Part shown: piece after piece, positions 18,822 through 27,409 of the stretch
Layout of the letters: every line of letters starts with the position of its first letter
How positions within the stretch are numbered: the first letter of the stretch is position 1
Origin: Erwinia sp. E602
Lineage (GTDB): Bacteria; Pseudomonadota; Gammaproteobacteria; Enterobacterales; Enterobacteriaceae
DNA: 64,000 nt
Reading direction: 5' to 3'
Assembly: GCF_018141005.1 (NCBI RefSeq)
Contig: NZ_CP046582.1
Location: 1,054,001 to 1,118,000 of the forward strand
Position numbers and translations under genes: made by a program
The notes under the pieces: generated by a model
Told to the model about the DNA's origin: nothing
Database searches by the model: none
Seen by the model: the letters and a program-made list of their open reading frames with translations, nothing else

Positions 18822-18992
18822 ATTGCCTGGAAAATGGACGAATTACGAAAATTTTACCCATTTTCAGTCACTCAGCAGGTTTGCTAATCATGACGAATGG
18901 GTTTTTGAATGTTAGGATATTTCTTAATTAAAGTTAAGTGACAGAACCTGGCACGACAGCGCCACGCGGGTGGCCGGGGCTAAAGAGGCGTC

Positions 18993-19532
18993 ATGGCGAT
19001 AAAGTGGCGGGTGAGTTTACTGATTCTGCTGAGTGCGGCCAGCCTGCCGCTCAGAAGCGAAGTGCACCCTGCGGCAGCCGATCCGGTCTTAGCGGCTGGA
19101 GTGCGGCAAACCGTCGCCGGGATCATCAGCTACACCCGCTGGCCGCATCTGAAGGGGGTGCCGCGGCTGTGTGTGTTTCGCTCCGCTACCTATGCGGCGG
19201 CGCTGGACGGCATCGACGCCGGCCCCGACCTTTGGCAGGCGATCCCGGTGGCGGATGTCAATCAGGCACTCGCCGAACAGTGTGATGCACTCTATTTTGG
19301 CCAGGAGTCGCAGCGGCAGCAGCTGGAGGCGATCGGCGCCTATCTGCCGCGTCCGTTACTGACCATTGCCGAGCAGGCCGCGGACTGCTCGGCAGGCAGC
19401 GCTTTCTGCCTTAAGTTTACCGATGACCGGGTCGGTTTCTCGGTCAATCTCGACTCGCTAAGTCGAAGCGGCGTTCGGGTGCATCCCGATGTATTAATGC
19501 TGGCATCTGCAGGGAGCAACCGACATGGCTAA
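18993..19532 (+). CDS. yfiR: Periplasmic DgcN regulator YfiR
   Basis: A 179-residue protein of the YfiR family (E. coli 172). In Pseudomonas and E. coli the periplasmic YfiR binds the periplasmic PAS domain of DgcN/YfiN and holds the cyclase inactive until redox or envelope stress or YfiB releases it. Seen: a hydrophobic N-terminal signal segment (residues 5-20), VRQTVAGIISYTRWP, two cysteine pairs including ADCSAGSAFCLKF, and the conserved end LDSLSRSGVRVHPDVLMLA. AAGAGG precedes the ATG. It overlaps dgcN by 8 bases, so expression is coupled. Confidence 0.93.
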   Translation: MAIKWRVSLLILLSAASLPLRSEVHPAAADPVLAAGVRQTVAGIISYTRWPHLKGVPRLCVFRSATYAAALDGIDAGPDLWQAIPVADVNQALAEQCDALYFGQESQRQQLEAIGAYLPRPLLTIAEQAADCSAGSAFCLKFTDDRVGFSVNLDSLSRSGVRVHPDVLMLASAGSNRHG

Positions 19533-20745
19533 ACGCAACATCCGCAGGCCCACCTTCAGAAGTACGCTGATTCGCATCAGCGCGATCAGCGTGGTCACGA
19601 CGCTTATCATCGCCTGGCTGTTTATCTCTGCCACCTCGCTGCTTTCACTGCGCCAGTATGCGGAGAAGAATCTGCAGCTGCTGGCCAGCACCGTCAGCCA
19701 CAGCGTGGAGGCGGCGGTGGTGTTTCGCGACGCTCATGCGGCGCGGGATACGCTGGCCCAGCTGGGCCGCCAGGGGCAGTTCGCGTCAGCGGTGGTCACC
19801 GACAGCGATGGCGAGGAGCTTGCGCGCTGGGCGTGGCCGGAGGAGCGGACGCAGCATATTGACCCGCTGGGGGAGATGGTCTCCCACTGGCTGTTCCCGC
19901 GGCCGGTTGAGCAGCCGATCGAGCATAACGGCCAGCGCATCGGCACGCTGACGCTGACCGGCGAAGACAGTACCGTCACCCGCTTTGTTTACCGCTCGCT
20001 GGCCGTATTAACCCTGTGCCTGCTGCTGGCCGCGCTGGTCGCGCTACTGATCACCCGTCGGCTGCATCGCGGGCTGGTTTCGGCCTTGCAGACCATTACC
20101 GGCGTGGTGCACGAGATCCGCGCCACCCGTCAGTTTTCCCGCCGGGTGCCGCCGTCGGCGATCAGTGAGCTGCACGCCTTTGGCGAAGACTTTAACAGCC
20201 TGCTGAATGAGATGGAGAAGTGGCAGCGGCGGGAGCAGCAGGAGAGAGACTCGCTGCTGCAGCGCGCCCTGCGCGATCCGTTAACCGGGCTGGCTAACCG
20301 TGCCGCCTTTACCAGCGCGCTGGATAGCGTGCTCAGCGACGCCGAACGTAAGCTGCGCACTGCCCTGTTGTTTATGGACGGTGACGGCTTTAAAAGCATC
20401 AACGACCGCTTTGGGCATGCCGCGGGGGACGAAGTGTTGCAGAGCATCGCTTCACGGCTCAGCGAGTGTGCCGGCAGCCGCCAGCTGGCCTGCCGCTTTG
20501 GCGGCGACGAGTTTGCGATGATCCTCGAAGGGTTGAACGATGAAGACGAGGTACAGGCGACGATCGCGGCGATCCATCTGCGGATGGAGGAACCGGTGGT
20601 GCTCAGCAGCGGCGTAGCGCTGGCGGTGCGGCTGAGCATCGGTTATGCCGTTGCCTGCCAGGCCGCCACGGCCGAGGCGCTGATGGAAGCGGCCGATCGC
20701 AGCATGTACAGCGAAAAGGAAAAACGCCGCCCGCGGGTGGCCTGA
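19525..20745 (+). CDS. dgcN: Diguanylate cyclase DgcN (YfiN)
   Basis: A 406-residue inner membrane diguanylate cyclase making c-di-GMP. Order of parts: a membrane helix (about 18-40), a periplasmic PAS-like domain (about 45-155), a second helix (about 156-177), a HAMP linker, and a GGDEF domain from RDPLTGLANR (250-259). The active loop is RFGGDEF with GGDEF at 326-330, intact. The four residues at the I-site position (about 317-320) are GSRQ, not RxxD, so product inhibition through that site is unlikely; control should come from YfiR. In E. coli DgcN also arrests division and motility on envelope stress. Confidence 0.94.
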   Translation: MAKRNIRRPTFRSTLIRISAISVVTTLIIAWLFISATSLLSLRQYAEKNLQLLASTVSHSVEAAVVFRDAHAARDTLAQLGRQGQFASAVVTDSDGEELARWAWPEERTQHIDPLGEMVSHWLFPRPVEQPIEHNGQRIGTLTLTGEDSTVTRFVYRSLAVLTLCLLLAALVALLITRRLHRGLVSALQTITGVVHEIRATRQFSRRVPPSAISELHAFGEDFNSLLNEMEKWQRREQQERDSLLQRALRDPLTGLANRAAFTSALDSVLSDAERKLRTALLFMDGDGFKSINDRFGHAAGDEVLQSIASRLSECAGSRQLACRFGGDEFAMILEGLNDEDEVQATIAAIHLRMEEPVVLSSGVALAVRLSIGYAVACQAATAEALMEAADRSMYSEKEKRRPRVA

Positions 20746-20763
20746 TAACACAAGGAAAATGCA

Positions 20764-21249
20764 ATGAACAAGCGAAACGGGTTTGCCGCGCTGGCGTTAG
20801 CGCTGCTGCTGGCCGGCTGCCAGTCAGCTCCTCAGGGAAAATTTACCGCGCAACAGGTTGCTGCGATGCGTGCACAGGGCTTTAACGAAGTGCCGGAGGG
20901 CTGGATGCTCGGCCTGTCCGAGAAGATCCTGTTTGGCAAAAACCAGGCCGAGCTGACCACACAAAGCGCCGCCATCGTGCAGCGCATGGCGGCGCAGCTC
21001 TCTGCCACCGGCCTGCGCCACGCACGCCTTGACGGGCACACCGATAACTACGGTGAGAAGGCTTATAACGAAGCGCTGTCGCTCAAACGCGCCAACGTGG
21101 TGGCCGATGCCTGGGCCCGCGGTGCCGGGATCCCACGCAGCAATCTGACCACTCGTGGGTTGGGTGACAGCAGCCCGGTGCAGAGCAACAAAACGGCGCA
21201 AGGCCGGGCTGAAAACCGCCGCGTGGCGGTGGTGATCAGCACCCCCTGA
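20764..21249 (+). CDS. yfiB: OmpA-like lipoprotein YfiB
   Basis: A 161-residue lipoprotein with a signal peptide ending LLLAGC (lipidated Cys19). A linker follows, then an OmpA-family peptidoglycan-binding domain (LDGHTDNYGEKAYNEALSLKRANVVADAW, NKTAQGRAENRRVAVV). The binding residues Asp and Arg of OmpA-type domains are present. In the Yfi system YfiB sits in the outer membrane and sequesters YfiR, relieving DgcN. It lies 18 bp after dgcN, completing a yfiRNB operon. Confidence 0.95.
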   Translation: MNKRNGFAALALALLLAGCQSAPQGKFTAQQVAAMRAQGFNEVPEGWMLGLSEKILFGKNQAELTTQSAAIVQRMAAQLSATGLRHARLDGHTDNYGEKAYNEALSLKRANVVADAWARGAGIPRSNLTTRGLGDSSPVQSNKTAQGRAENRRVAVVISTP

Positions 21250-21260
21250 CGGACACCCGC

Positions 21261-21395
21261 TCAGGTGTGACGGCCTGAGTCATCGGGCAGCCGCCCGGCG
21301 CGGCGCATAAAACTTCGCGACAGCGCCGACCAGCCCTGCTGGCCCTCGCCATGCGCCAGGCTTTCGATCTGCGCATCACGCAGCGCGCTGGCTAG
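21261..21395 (-). pseudogene. C-terminal remnant of an unidentified gene
   Basis: On the minus strand 44 codons are open down to a TGA at 21261-21263, but there is no start codon other than an internal Met, and an in-frame TAG lies just upstream. The frame overlaps the end of the neighbouring amidotransferase gene. The peptide has a helix-rich look (LRDAQIESLAHGEGQ, then GWSALSRSFMRRAGRLP). This loosely resembles the last helices of beta-hydroxyacid dehydrogenase-type oxidoreductases, a weak guess. It is probably a deletion remnant. Confidence 0.35.
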
Positions 21396-22084
21396 CGGCT
21401 AGCCGCCTGCAGTAACGCCACCACCAGCGGCGAGAGTTCATTACGCAGCGCCGCCCGCTCCGACTGGAACAGGGTGGCGACAAAAAAGCGCTGGCCCGGC
21501 AGCTCGATGCCGCGCACGTCGCCGGCGCGATCGTGGGCGTTGATACGCAGCGCGTGACCGGAGAGCTCTGCCACGAAGTCCGGGTTAACGCCGTAGTTAC
21601 AGTGGTAGCCTTCGGTAATTACCTCCTGGCCATAGATCGCGGCCAGCTGTGTGCCCGGGGTAATGACGATCTCACCGGTTTTTTCCACCAGAGAACAGCT
21701 GAGCGGGGCAATCACCAGGCGGCCGCTGCTGTCCGTCTCCGCATGCCCGGCATCCTGCCAGCCGAGCACGTTGCGGGCGTACTCGACCACCGCATACTGA
21801 AAACCGCCGCAGGAGCCGAGGAACGGCACGTCGTTTTCACGTGCGTAGGTAATCGCCATAAAGGCACCGTCATCGTGCTGGTATGGGCTGCCTGGCACCA
21901 GCCAGATAGCATCATATTCCTGCAATACGTCGGGGGCAGTAATGTCGGGGGTTGGCAGCCAGTGCGGGCTGACGTCGAGATTGAGCGAGCGGGCGGCCAG
22001 TTCTGTGGCCAGCGGGATGGCCTGATGCGCAACGGCATCGGCACGGTAGTCACCAACCAGAGCTAAACGAACGTGAAGCGTCAT
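21392..22084 (-). CDS. CTP synthase C-terminal-like amidotransferase paralogue
   Basis: A 230-residue protein resembling the stand-alone glutaminase domain of CTP synthase; no synthase domain is present. Seen: WLVPGSPYQHDDGAF (like PGGFG in CTP synthase), the nucleophile elbow FLGSCGGFQYAVVEYA with Cys92, and EGYHCNYGVNP (like ERHRHRYEVN). The catalytic His-Pro-Glu is replaced by Gln207-Ser-Glu209 in VATLFQSE, so normal glutaminase chemistry is doubtful. I recall a database family described as CTP synthase C-terminal region-related (seleno)protein, in which the Cys can be Sec. Its function is unknown. No operon partner is evident. Confidence 0.75.
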   Translation of the reverse strand: MTLHVRLALVGDYRADAVAHQAIPLATELAARSLNLDVSPHWLPTPDITAPDVLQEYDAIWLVPGSPYQHDDGAFMAITYARENDVPFLGSCGGFQYAVVEYARNVLGWQDAGHAETDSSGRLVIAPLSCSLVEKTGEIVITPGTQLAAIYGQEVITEGYHCNYGVNPDFVAELSGHALRINAHDRAGDVRGIELPGQRFFVATLFQSERAALRNELSPLVVALLQAASR

Positions 22085-22190
22085 TTCAGTATCCTGTGCG
22101 GGTAAAAAAGGATGCTACTGTAAGGGCTGCTGGCTGGCAAGCGTGCCGGCGGCGCGTTGTGATGAATTTTTTCGCCAACAGGAGAGAGAA

Positions 22191-22967
22191 ATGACGCAGC
22201 AGTTTAATCAGTACGGACAACCGGTTGGGGCACCTTTGCCGGACTGGCAGCCGGCGGCGTTACCCGCCCGTCAGCCGTTGCAGGGGCGCAGTTGCCGGCT
22301 GGAGCCGCTGGCCACCGGGCTGCACGGCGACGAGCTCTATGCCGCCTTTGCCACCGCAGAGGACGATCGTGACTGGACCTACCTGACCGAGGAGCGGCCG
22401 CAGACGCTGGCCGATTTTCATCTGTGGCTGGCCCGCCGGGCGGCGGATAAAACGTTCGTCACCTTTACCGTTATCTGCCAGCAGCGCAACCTGCCGGTGG
22501 GGCTGGTCAGCTATTTACGTATCGATGCGGCCAACGGTTCGCTGGAGATTGGCGGCGTGACCTGGTCGCCGCTGATGCAGCGCAGCGTTATCGGTACCGA
22601 AGCGCTGTGGCTGCTGCTGGATTACGCCTTCCGGCTGGGCTACCGCCGCTGCGAGTGGAAGTGTGATGCGCTAAATGCCCCTTCGCGTAACGCGGCGCTG
22701 CGGCTGGGGTTCACCTACGAGGGCACCTTCCGGCAGATGATGACGCGCAAGGGGCGCTCGCGCGATTCGCAGTGGTACGCGATTATCGACGGCGAGTGGC
22801 CCGCGATCGGCCAGGCCATTACCCGTTGGCTGGCCCCGGATAATTTCGATGATGAAGGTCGGCAGCGCCAGCCGCTGGCCGCATTACTGCGGGCGGCTCA
22901 GGCGGTAGACGGCGGTGCTGACCGGGCCGCTCTCCAGCACGATCAGTCCGAAATGAATCCCGGTTAA
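22191..22967 (+). CDS. GNAT-family N-acetyltransferase (RimJ/RimL type)
   Basis: A 258-residue acetyltransferase. The GNAT fold is visible from about residue 38 (SCRLEPLATGLHGDELYAAF) to 220. It includes SLEIGGVTWSPLMQRSVIGTEA, where acetyl-CoA would bind, and RRCEWKCDALNAPSRNAALRLGF with the typical Asn-Ser/Ala-Arg helix. This matches the family of YJL218-like or RimJ-like enzymes acting on small amines or protein N-termini; the substrate is unknown. The ATG at 22191 has GGAGAGAG upstream. The last 28 codons overlap the convergent acetyltransferase gene and look non-conserved. Confidence 0.85.
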   Translation: MTQQFNQYGQPVGAPLPDWQPAALPARQPLQGRSCRLEPLATGLHGDELYAAFATAEDDRDWTYLTEERPQTLADFHLWLARRAADKTFVTFTVICQQRNLPVGLVSYLRIDAANGSLEIGGVTWSPLMQRSVIGTEALWLLLDYAFRLGYRRCEWKCDALNAPSRNAALRLGFTYEGTFRQMMTRKGRSRDSQWYAIIDGEWPAIGQAITRWLAPDNFDDEGRQRQPLAALLRAAQAVDGGADRAALQHDQSEMNPG

Positions 22968-23399
22968 CGCAGCCCCGACGCTGACCGCCACCGCCCGGCT
23001 GGCACGGTTCTCTTCGGCGGCGAGGATCTCAATCGCCGTCACCTCCGGGCGGCTGAACGCGCGTGCTGCCAGCTGGCGCACCGCCTGACGGGCCACGCCT
23101 TTACGCTGTTCACTGCTGGCTACCCAGTAGCCGATCGAGCAGGGTACCGCGCCATCCGGGTGAAAACGTAGCCCGGCCCCGCCCAGCAGGCGGCCATCTT
23201 CAGCAAACAGGCCCAGCTCGTCGGATTTTCCCTGACGTCGCTCCAGATGGGTGAGGCTAAACCACTGAAGCGCCTGCTCCTCGGTGAAATCCGCGTGAGC
23301 CCACAGCAGCCAGGGTTTCAGCGTATCCAGCGACTGGTTTACCGCGCGGGCGAACGCGGCGGCGTCACTCTCTTCATAGGGCCTGATCACAATATTCAT
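22884..23399 (-). CDS. GNAT-family N-acetyltransferase
   Basis: A 171-residue acetyltransferase of the RimJ/RimL group. Seen: IRPYEESDAAAFARAVNQS at the N-terminus, GGAGLRFHPDGAVPCSIGYWVASSEQRKGVARQAV, where Q-R-K-G-V-A is the acetyl-CoA pyrophosphate loop, and EENRASRAVAVSVGA as the C-terminal signature helix. The closest use in the family is protein N-terminal or ribosomal protein acetylation, but the substrate cannot be read from sequence. Its 3' end overlaps the oppositely oriented acetyltransferase by 84 bp. Confidence 0.82.
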   Translation of the reverse strand: MNIVIRPYEESDAAAFARAVNQSLDTLKPWLLWAHADFTEEQALQWFSLTHLERRQGKSDELGLFAEDGRLLGGAGLRFHPDGAVPCSIGYWVASSEQRKGVARQAVRQLAARAFSRPEVTAIEILAAEENRASRAVAVSVGAALTGIHFGLIVLESGPVSTAVYRLSRPQ

Positions 23400-23521
23400 G
23401 GTCGCCTCCTGGCAACGAGCGGTTTTACAGCGTCTGTTTAACGATAAAAAAATTCTTTGGCGCAGGCAAGGACGGCAGGTTGCGGAAATGATTAAGTTTT
23501 TTTCGAAACCAGAGTCTGAAG

Positions 23522-23539
23522 TGTAATTTTAAGTTTACA
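23522..23539 (+). promoter_or_regulatory. TyrR box upstream of aroF
   Basis: TGTAATTTTAAGTTTACA matches the TyrR consensus TGTAAA-N6-TTTACA with one change. It lies about 200 bp upstream of aroF, in a 339-bp AT-rich gap (23400-23738) that holds no gene. Tyrosine-bound TyrR at such sites represses aroF-tyrA in E. coli. Weaker boxes nearer the gene could not be assigned with confidence. Confidence 0.75.
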
Positions 23540-23738
23540 ATGTTGTGGTTAGTTGTTTTCGGCTGATTATATTTAACTTTATGTTTTTTATTTATTTTTT
23601 GTTTGGCTGGTCATCTTCCTGTTTGTGGGTGGTAATAAATGTGTACGTTCGTCATTTGTGTTTTGTACGCATTCTGGTACAGTTGCTCTCAACCTCACTT
23701 GAGGATCCCTTTTAACCGAATACTCCAGGATGACGATC

Positions 23739-24818
23739 ATGCAAAAAGATGCGCTGAATAACGTTCATATCGCTGACGAACAGGTTCTGATTACGCCGGA
23801 AGAGCTGAAAAAGCAGTTCCCGCTGAACAGCGTGCTGGAGCAGCAGATTGCGGCTTCCCGCCAGACCATCTCTGACATTATCAGCGGCAAAGATCACCGC
23901 CTGCTGGTGGTGTGCGGGCCCTGCTCGATTCACGATACCGAAGCGGCGCTCGACTATGCCCGTCATCTGAAAACGCTGGCCGATGAGGTGGGCGACCAGC
24001 TCTACATTGTGATGCGCGTCTACTTTGAAAAACCGCGTACCACCGTCGGCTGGAAAGGGCTGATTAATGACCCGTACATGGACAACTCGTTCGATATGGA
24101 AGCCGGCCTGCACATTGCCCGCCAGCTGCTGCTGAACCTGGTGGAAATGGGCCTGCCGCTGGCCACCGAAGCGCTGGATCCTAACAGCCCGCAGTACCTT
24201 GGCGACCTGTTCAGCTGGTCAGCGATCGGCGCACGTACCACCGAATCGCAGACCCACCGCGAGATGGCTTCCGGCCTGTCGATGCCGGTTGGCTTCAAAA
24301 ACGGCACCGACGGCAGCCTGGGCACCGCCATCAACGCCATGCGTGCTGCAGCGATGCCGCACCGTTTTGTCGGCATCAACCAGTCCGGCCAGGTGTGCCT
24401 GCTGCAGACTCAGGGCAACCCGGACGGCCATGTGATCCTGCGCGGCGGCAAAACGCCGAACTACGGTCCGAATGATGTCGCACAATGTGAAAAAGAGATG
24501 CAGCAGGCGGGACTCCGTCCATCCTTGATGATAGATTGCAGTCACGGTAATTCTAATAAGGACTTCCGTCGCCAGTCCGGCGTTGCTGAGTCTGCGGTTG
24601 CGCAGATCAAAGACGGCAACCGTTCAATTATGGGCCTGATGCTGGAGAGCCATCTGCACGAAGGCAACCAGTCTTCCGAGCAGCCGCGCAGCGCGATGCG
24701 CTACGGCGTTTCCGTCACTGATGCCTGCATCAACTGGGAAACCACCGAGAGCCTGCTGCGGGAGATCCATCAGGATCTGAACGGCGTACTGGCGGCGCGT
24801 CTGTCGCACGAGGGTTAA
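23739..24818 (+). CDS. aroF: DAHP synthase, tyrosine-sensitive (AroF)
   Basis: A 359-residue class I 3-deoxy-D-arabino-heptulosonate-7-phosphate synthase. It condenses PEP and erythrose-4-phosphate in the first step of the shikimate pathway. Seen: VVCGPCSIHD with the metal-ligand Cys, RVYFEKPRTTVGWKGLINDP, SWSAIGARTTESQTHREMASGLS, and DCSHGNSNKD. The N-terminus MQKDALNNVHIADEQVL matches the AroF isozyme rather than AroG or AroH, indicating Tyr feedback. The ATG at 23739 fits E. coli; an in-frame ATG three codons earlier overlaps the CCAGGA Shine-Dalgarno. It is in an operon with tyrA. Confidence 0.96.
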   Translation: MQKDALNNVHIADEQVLITPEELKKQFPLNSVLEQQIAASRQTISDIISGKDHRLLVVCGPCSIHDTEAALDYARHLKTLADEVGDQLYIVMRVYFEKPRTTVGWKGLINDPYMDNSFDMEAGLHIARQLLLNLVEMGLPLATEALDPNSPQYLGDLFSWSAIGARTTESQTHREMASGLSMPVGFKNGTDGSLGTAINAMRAAAMPHRFVGINQSGQVCLLQTQGNPDGHVILRGGKTPNYGPNDVAQCEKEMQQAGLRPSLMIDCSHGNSNKDFRRQSGVAESAVAQIKDGNRSIMGLMLESHLHEGNQSSEQPRSAMRYGVSVTDACINWETTESLLREIHQDLNGVLAARLSHEG

Positions 24819-24824
24819 TGAAGT

Positions 24825-25946
24825 ATGGTGGCTGAGCTGACCGCACTACGCGATCAAATCGATGAAACGGATAAGGCGCTGCTGGATCTGCTGGCGAAAC
24901 GGCTGGCGCTGGTAGCGGAAGTGGGTGAGGTGAAAAGCCGCTACGGGCTGCCGATTTACGTCCCCGAGCGTGAGGCCTCCATGCTGGCCTCGCGCCGCAA
25001 AGAGGCGGAACAGCTGGGCGTGCCCCCGGATCTGATCGAAGATGTGCTGCGCCGCGTGATGCGCGAGTCGTACACCAGTGAAAACGATAAGGGCTTTAAA
25101 ACGCTTAATCCGGGACTGCGCTCGGTGGTGATCGTCGGCGGCCGCGGCCAGATGGGGCGGCTGTTTGAAAGAATGCTGACCCTGTCCGGTTACCAGGTCG
25201 AGATCCTCGATAAAGAGGACTGGCATCGCGCCGACGCGCTGCTGGCGAATGCCGGTATGGTGATCGTCAGCGTGCCGATCCATCTGACCGAACAGGTGAT
25301 CGCCGAACTGCCGCCGCTGCCGCAGGACTGCATCCTTGTCGATCTCTGCTCGGTGAAGAACAAACCGCTGCAGGCGATGCTGGCCGCGCACGGCGGTCCT
25401 GTACTTGGCCTGCACCCGATGTTTGGCCCGGACAGCGGCAGCCTGGCAAAGCAGGTGGTGGTGTGGTGCGACGGCCGTCAGCCGGAAGCCTATCAGTGGT
25501 TCCTGGAGCAGATCCAAGTGTGGGGCGCGCGTCTGCACCGCATCAGCGCGGTGGAGCACGACCAGAATATGGCCTTTATTCAGGCGCTGCGCCACTTTGC
25601 CACCTTCGCCTACGGCCTGCACCTGGCCGAGGAGAACGTGCAGCTGGACCAGCTGCTGGCGCTGTCGTCACCGATCTACCGGCTGGAGCTGGCAATGGTC
25701 GGGCGTCTGTTTGCCCAGGATCCACAGCTTTACGCTGACATTATCATGTCGTCGGAGAGTAACCTGGCGCTGATCAAACGCTACTACAAGCGGTTTGGCG
25801 AAGCGATTGGGCTGCTGGAGCAGGGCGATAAGCAGGCGTTTATCGCCAGCTTCCGCCGCGTTGAGCAGTGGTTTGGTGACCACGCCCAGCGCTTCCAGGC
25901 CGAGAGCCGCATCCTGCTGAAGCAGGCTAACGACAGCCGGCCGTAA
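24825..25946 (+). CDS. tyrA: Chorismate mutase/prephenate dehydrogenase TyrA
   Basis: A 373-residue bifunctional enzyme, equal in length to E. coli TyrA. The AroQ-type chorismate mutase domain covers residues 1-90 ([30 protein letters not shown]). It is fused to an NAD-dependent prephenate dehydrogenase starting [14 protein letters not shown], the dinucleotide-binding motif, with [16 protein letters not shown] and [10 protein letters not shown] downstream. It converts chorismate through prephenate to 4-hydroxyphenylpyruvate for tyrosine. It starts 6 bp after aroF and shares TyrR control. A bidirectional terminator separates it from pheA. Confidence 0.98.
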   Translation: MVAELTALRDQIDETDKALLDLLAKRLALVAEVGEVKSRYGLPIYVPEREASMLASRRKEAEQLGVPPDLIEDVLRRVMRESYTSENDKGFKTLNPGLRSVVIVGGRGQMGRLFERMLTLSGYQVEILDKEDWHRADALLANAGMVIVSVPIHLTEQVIAELPPLPQDCILVDLCSVKNKPLQAMLAAHGGPVLGLHPMFGPDSGSLAKQVVVWCDGRQPEAYQWFLEQIQVWGARLHRISAVEHDQNMAFIQALRHFATFAYGLHLAEENVQLDQLLALSSPIYRLELAMVGRLFAQDPQLYADIIMSSESNLALIKRYYKRFGEAIGLLEQGDKQAFIASFRRVEQWFGDHAQRFQAESRILLKQANDSRP

Positions 25947-25960
25947 CGCGTAAGACAGAA

Positions 25961-25984
25961 AAAAGGGCCGCAGGGCCCTTTTTT
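25961..25984 (+). terminator. Bidirectional terminator between tyrA and pheA
   Basis: AAAAGGGCC and GGCCCTTTT pair around GCAG; T residues follow on the plus strand, and A residues precede it, so it can also end pheA transcripts on the minus strand. Confidence 0.88.
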
Positions 25985-26001
25985 ATTGGCGTGTAACAGG
26001 C

Positions 26002-27162
26002 TTACTGCGGCTCGACCGGCACCACGTTTTCGCTTGGGTAACAGCCCAGCACCTTCAGCGAACGGGTAATCGGTGCCAGCTCGCGCAGCGCCTGCTGTAC
26101 GGCTTCGGTGCGCAGGTTGCCCTGGAAGTCGATGTAGAACATCTCCTGCCACGGGTTGCCGTTAATCGGCCGCGACTCCAGCTTGCTCATGGTCAGATTA
26201 TGCTGACGCAGCACCAGCAGCGCCTCTACCAGCGCACCCGCCTGCTGGCCGGTGGCCATAATCAGCGTGGTTTTTGCCGGTACCTGTAGCGACACGTCAA
26301 TCGGCTTGCGCGCCAGCACGATAAAGCGGGTGATGTTCTGCCGCTGGTTCGCCAGGTTACGCTCCAGCACCTGCAGGCCGTACAGTTCGCCGCCGGCCTC
26401 GCTGCCCAGCGCGGCCACCTTGGGTGAATTCATCGCGGCAACCTTCTCCATCGCCGCGGCGGTGCTTTCGGTGTACTCAATTTTCCACTGCGGGAAACGA
26501 TTGATGAAGTGGCTGCACTGCTGGAACGGCTGCGGATGGCTGTACACCGTCTCAATCTGCTGCAGGTCGGTTTGGCCTGAGACCAGCACGCAGTGATCGA
26601 TCGGCATGGTGATTTCACCGACGATCGACAGGCTGGTCTGTTGCAGCAGATCATACACGTCGGTAATCGAGCCGGAGGTGGTATTCTCCACCGGCAGCAC
26701 CGCATATTCGGCCTGTCCGGTCTCTACCTGGTTAAAGATCTCGTGGAACTTGGCACAGCCGATCTCAATAACGTTATCGAAGTGGCGGGCGGCGTAGTGG
26801 CGTGACGCCAGGTGCGAGTAAGAGCCTTTTGGCCCCAGGAAGGCGACGCGCGCCGAGCTGGCGTTAGTGTTGTTCAGCTGTTTCTGCAACAGAGCCTGCT
26901 GGGTCAGCACCGAGTCTTCAATAATCAGCTGGAACAGGCGGGTGATAAAGTGGGCGTCCAGCTGGTGAGTCTTACCCAGCGCGATCAGTCGCTCCAGCAG
27001 GTCGCGTTCGCGGTCGATATCGCGGATAGGCTTATGGGTAGCCATTTTTGCTCTGGCGACGTCGACCGCCAGTTCACGACGCTGGGCCAGCAGCGTCAGC
27101 AGTTGTTCGTCGAGTGCGCTGATCTTTCCACGCAGGGCAAGCAGGGGATTCTCGGTGGTCAT
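26002..27162 (-). CDS. pheA: Chorismate mutase/prephenate dehydratase PheA
   Basis: A 386-residue bifunctional P-protein, equal in length to E. coli PheA, making phenylpyruvate for phenylalanine. An N-terminal chorismate mutase domain ([30 protein letters not shown]) leads into the prephenate dehydratase domain ([19 protein letters not shown] and [18 protein letters not shown]). A C-terminal ACT domain with the [10 protein letters not shown] motif mediates feedback inhibition by phenylalanine. It is transcribed toward tyrA and controlled by the pheL leader and attenuator just upstream. Confidence 0.98.
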   Translation of the reverse strand: MTTENPLLALRGKISALDEQLLTLLAQRRELAVDVARAKMATHKPIRDIDRERDLLERLIALGKTHQLDAHFITRLFQLIIEDSVLTQQALLQKQLNNTNASSARVAFLGPKGSYSHLASRHYAARHFDNVIEIGCAKFHEIFNQVETGQAEYAVLPVENTTSGSITDVYDLLQQTSLSIVGEITMPIDHCVLVSGQTDLQQIETVYSHPQPFQQCSHFINRFPQWKIEYTESTAAAMEKVAAMNSPKVAALGSEAGGELYGLQVLERNLANQRQNITRFIVLARKPIDVSLQVPAKTTLIMATGQQAGALVEALLVLRQHNLTMSKLESRPINGNPWQEMFYIDFQGNLRTEAVQQALRELAPITRSLKVLGCYPSENVVPVEPQ

Positions 27163-27186
27163 AAGTGCTACCTGTCAGATGTCGCT

Positions 27187-27216
27187 AAAAAAAAAGCCTC
27201 CCGGTTGGGAGGCTTT
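27187..27216 (-). terminator. pheA attenuator
   Basis: On the minus strand AAAGCCTCCC-AACC-GGGAGGCTTT forms a 10-bp stem followed by a run of nine T residues. It lies between pheL and pheA. When Phe-tRNA is scarce, ribosome stalling on pheL should favour an alternative pairing and read-through into pheA. Confidence 0.95.
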
Positions 27217-27262
27217 GTTGTTCGTCTTCGCATTCATTCTCACACGACGAATTGCCTCCCGG

Positions 27263-27310
27263 TCATGGGAAGGTAAAAAAGAATGCGAAGAAAAACGGGA
27301 TACGGTGCAT
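27263..27310 (-). CDS. pheL: pheA operon leader peptide PheL
   Basis: A 15-codon frame reading [15 protein letters not shown] followed by TGA, with seven Phe codons in two runs of three and a final one. It differs from E. coli PheL ([15 protein letters not shown]) at two residues. Translation rate over these codons senses charged tRNA-Phe and sets folding of the downstream attenuator. The gene is too short for usual ORF detection. Confidence 0.95.
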   Translation of the reverse strand: [15 protein letters not shown]

Positions 27311-27368
27311 GTTGCTGTCCATAAGGTCTGAGGGGATTAAAGTAACCGCTGTAATTTCATTCTGTCAA

Positions 27369-27394
27369 TAAAAAACGCGCCCGGCGGGCGCGTT
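27369..27394 (-). terminator. Intrinsic terminator after raiA
   Basis: On the minus strand AACGCGCCC-GCC-GGGCGCGTT, a perfect 9-bp stem, is followed by TTTTTATT. It ends raiA 16 bases after its stop codon. Confidence 0.92.
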
Positions 27395-27409
27395 ATCTCC
27401 GGGTGGGGA

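Noticed and set aside
23640..23700. Additional TyrR boxes near the aroF start
   Set aside because: Candidates such as TGTACGTTCGTCATTTGT match only one half-site; too weak to report.
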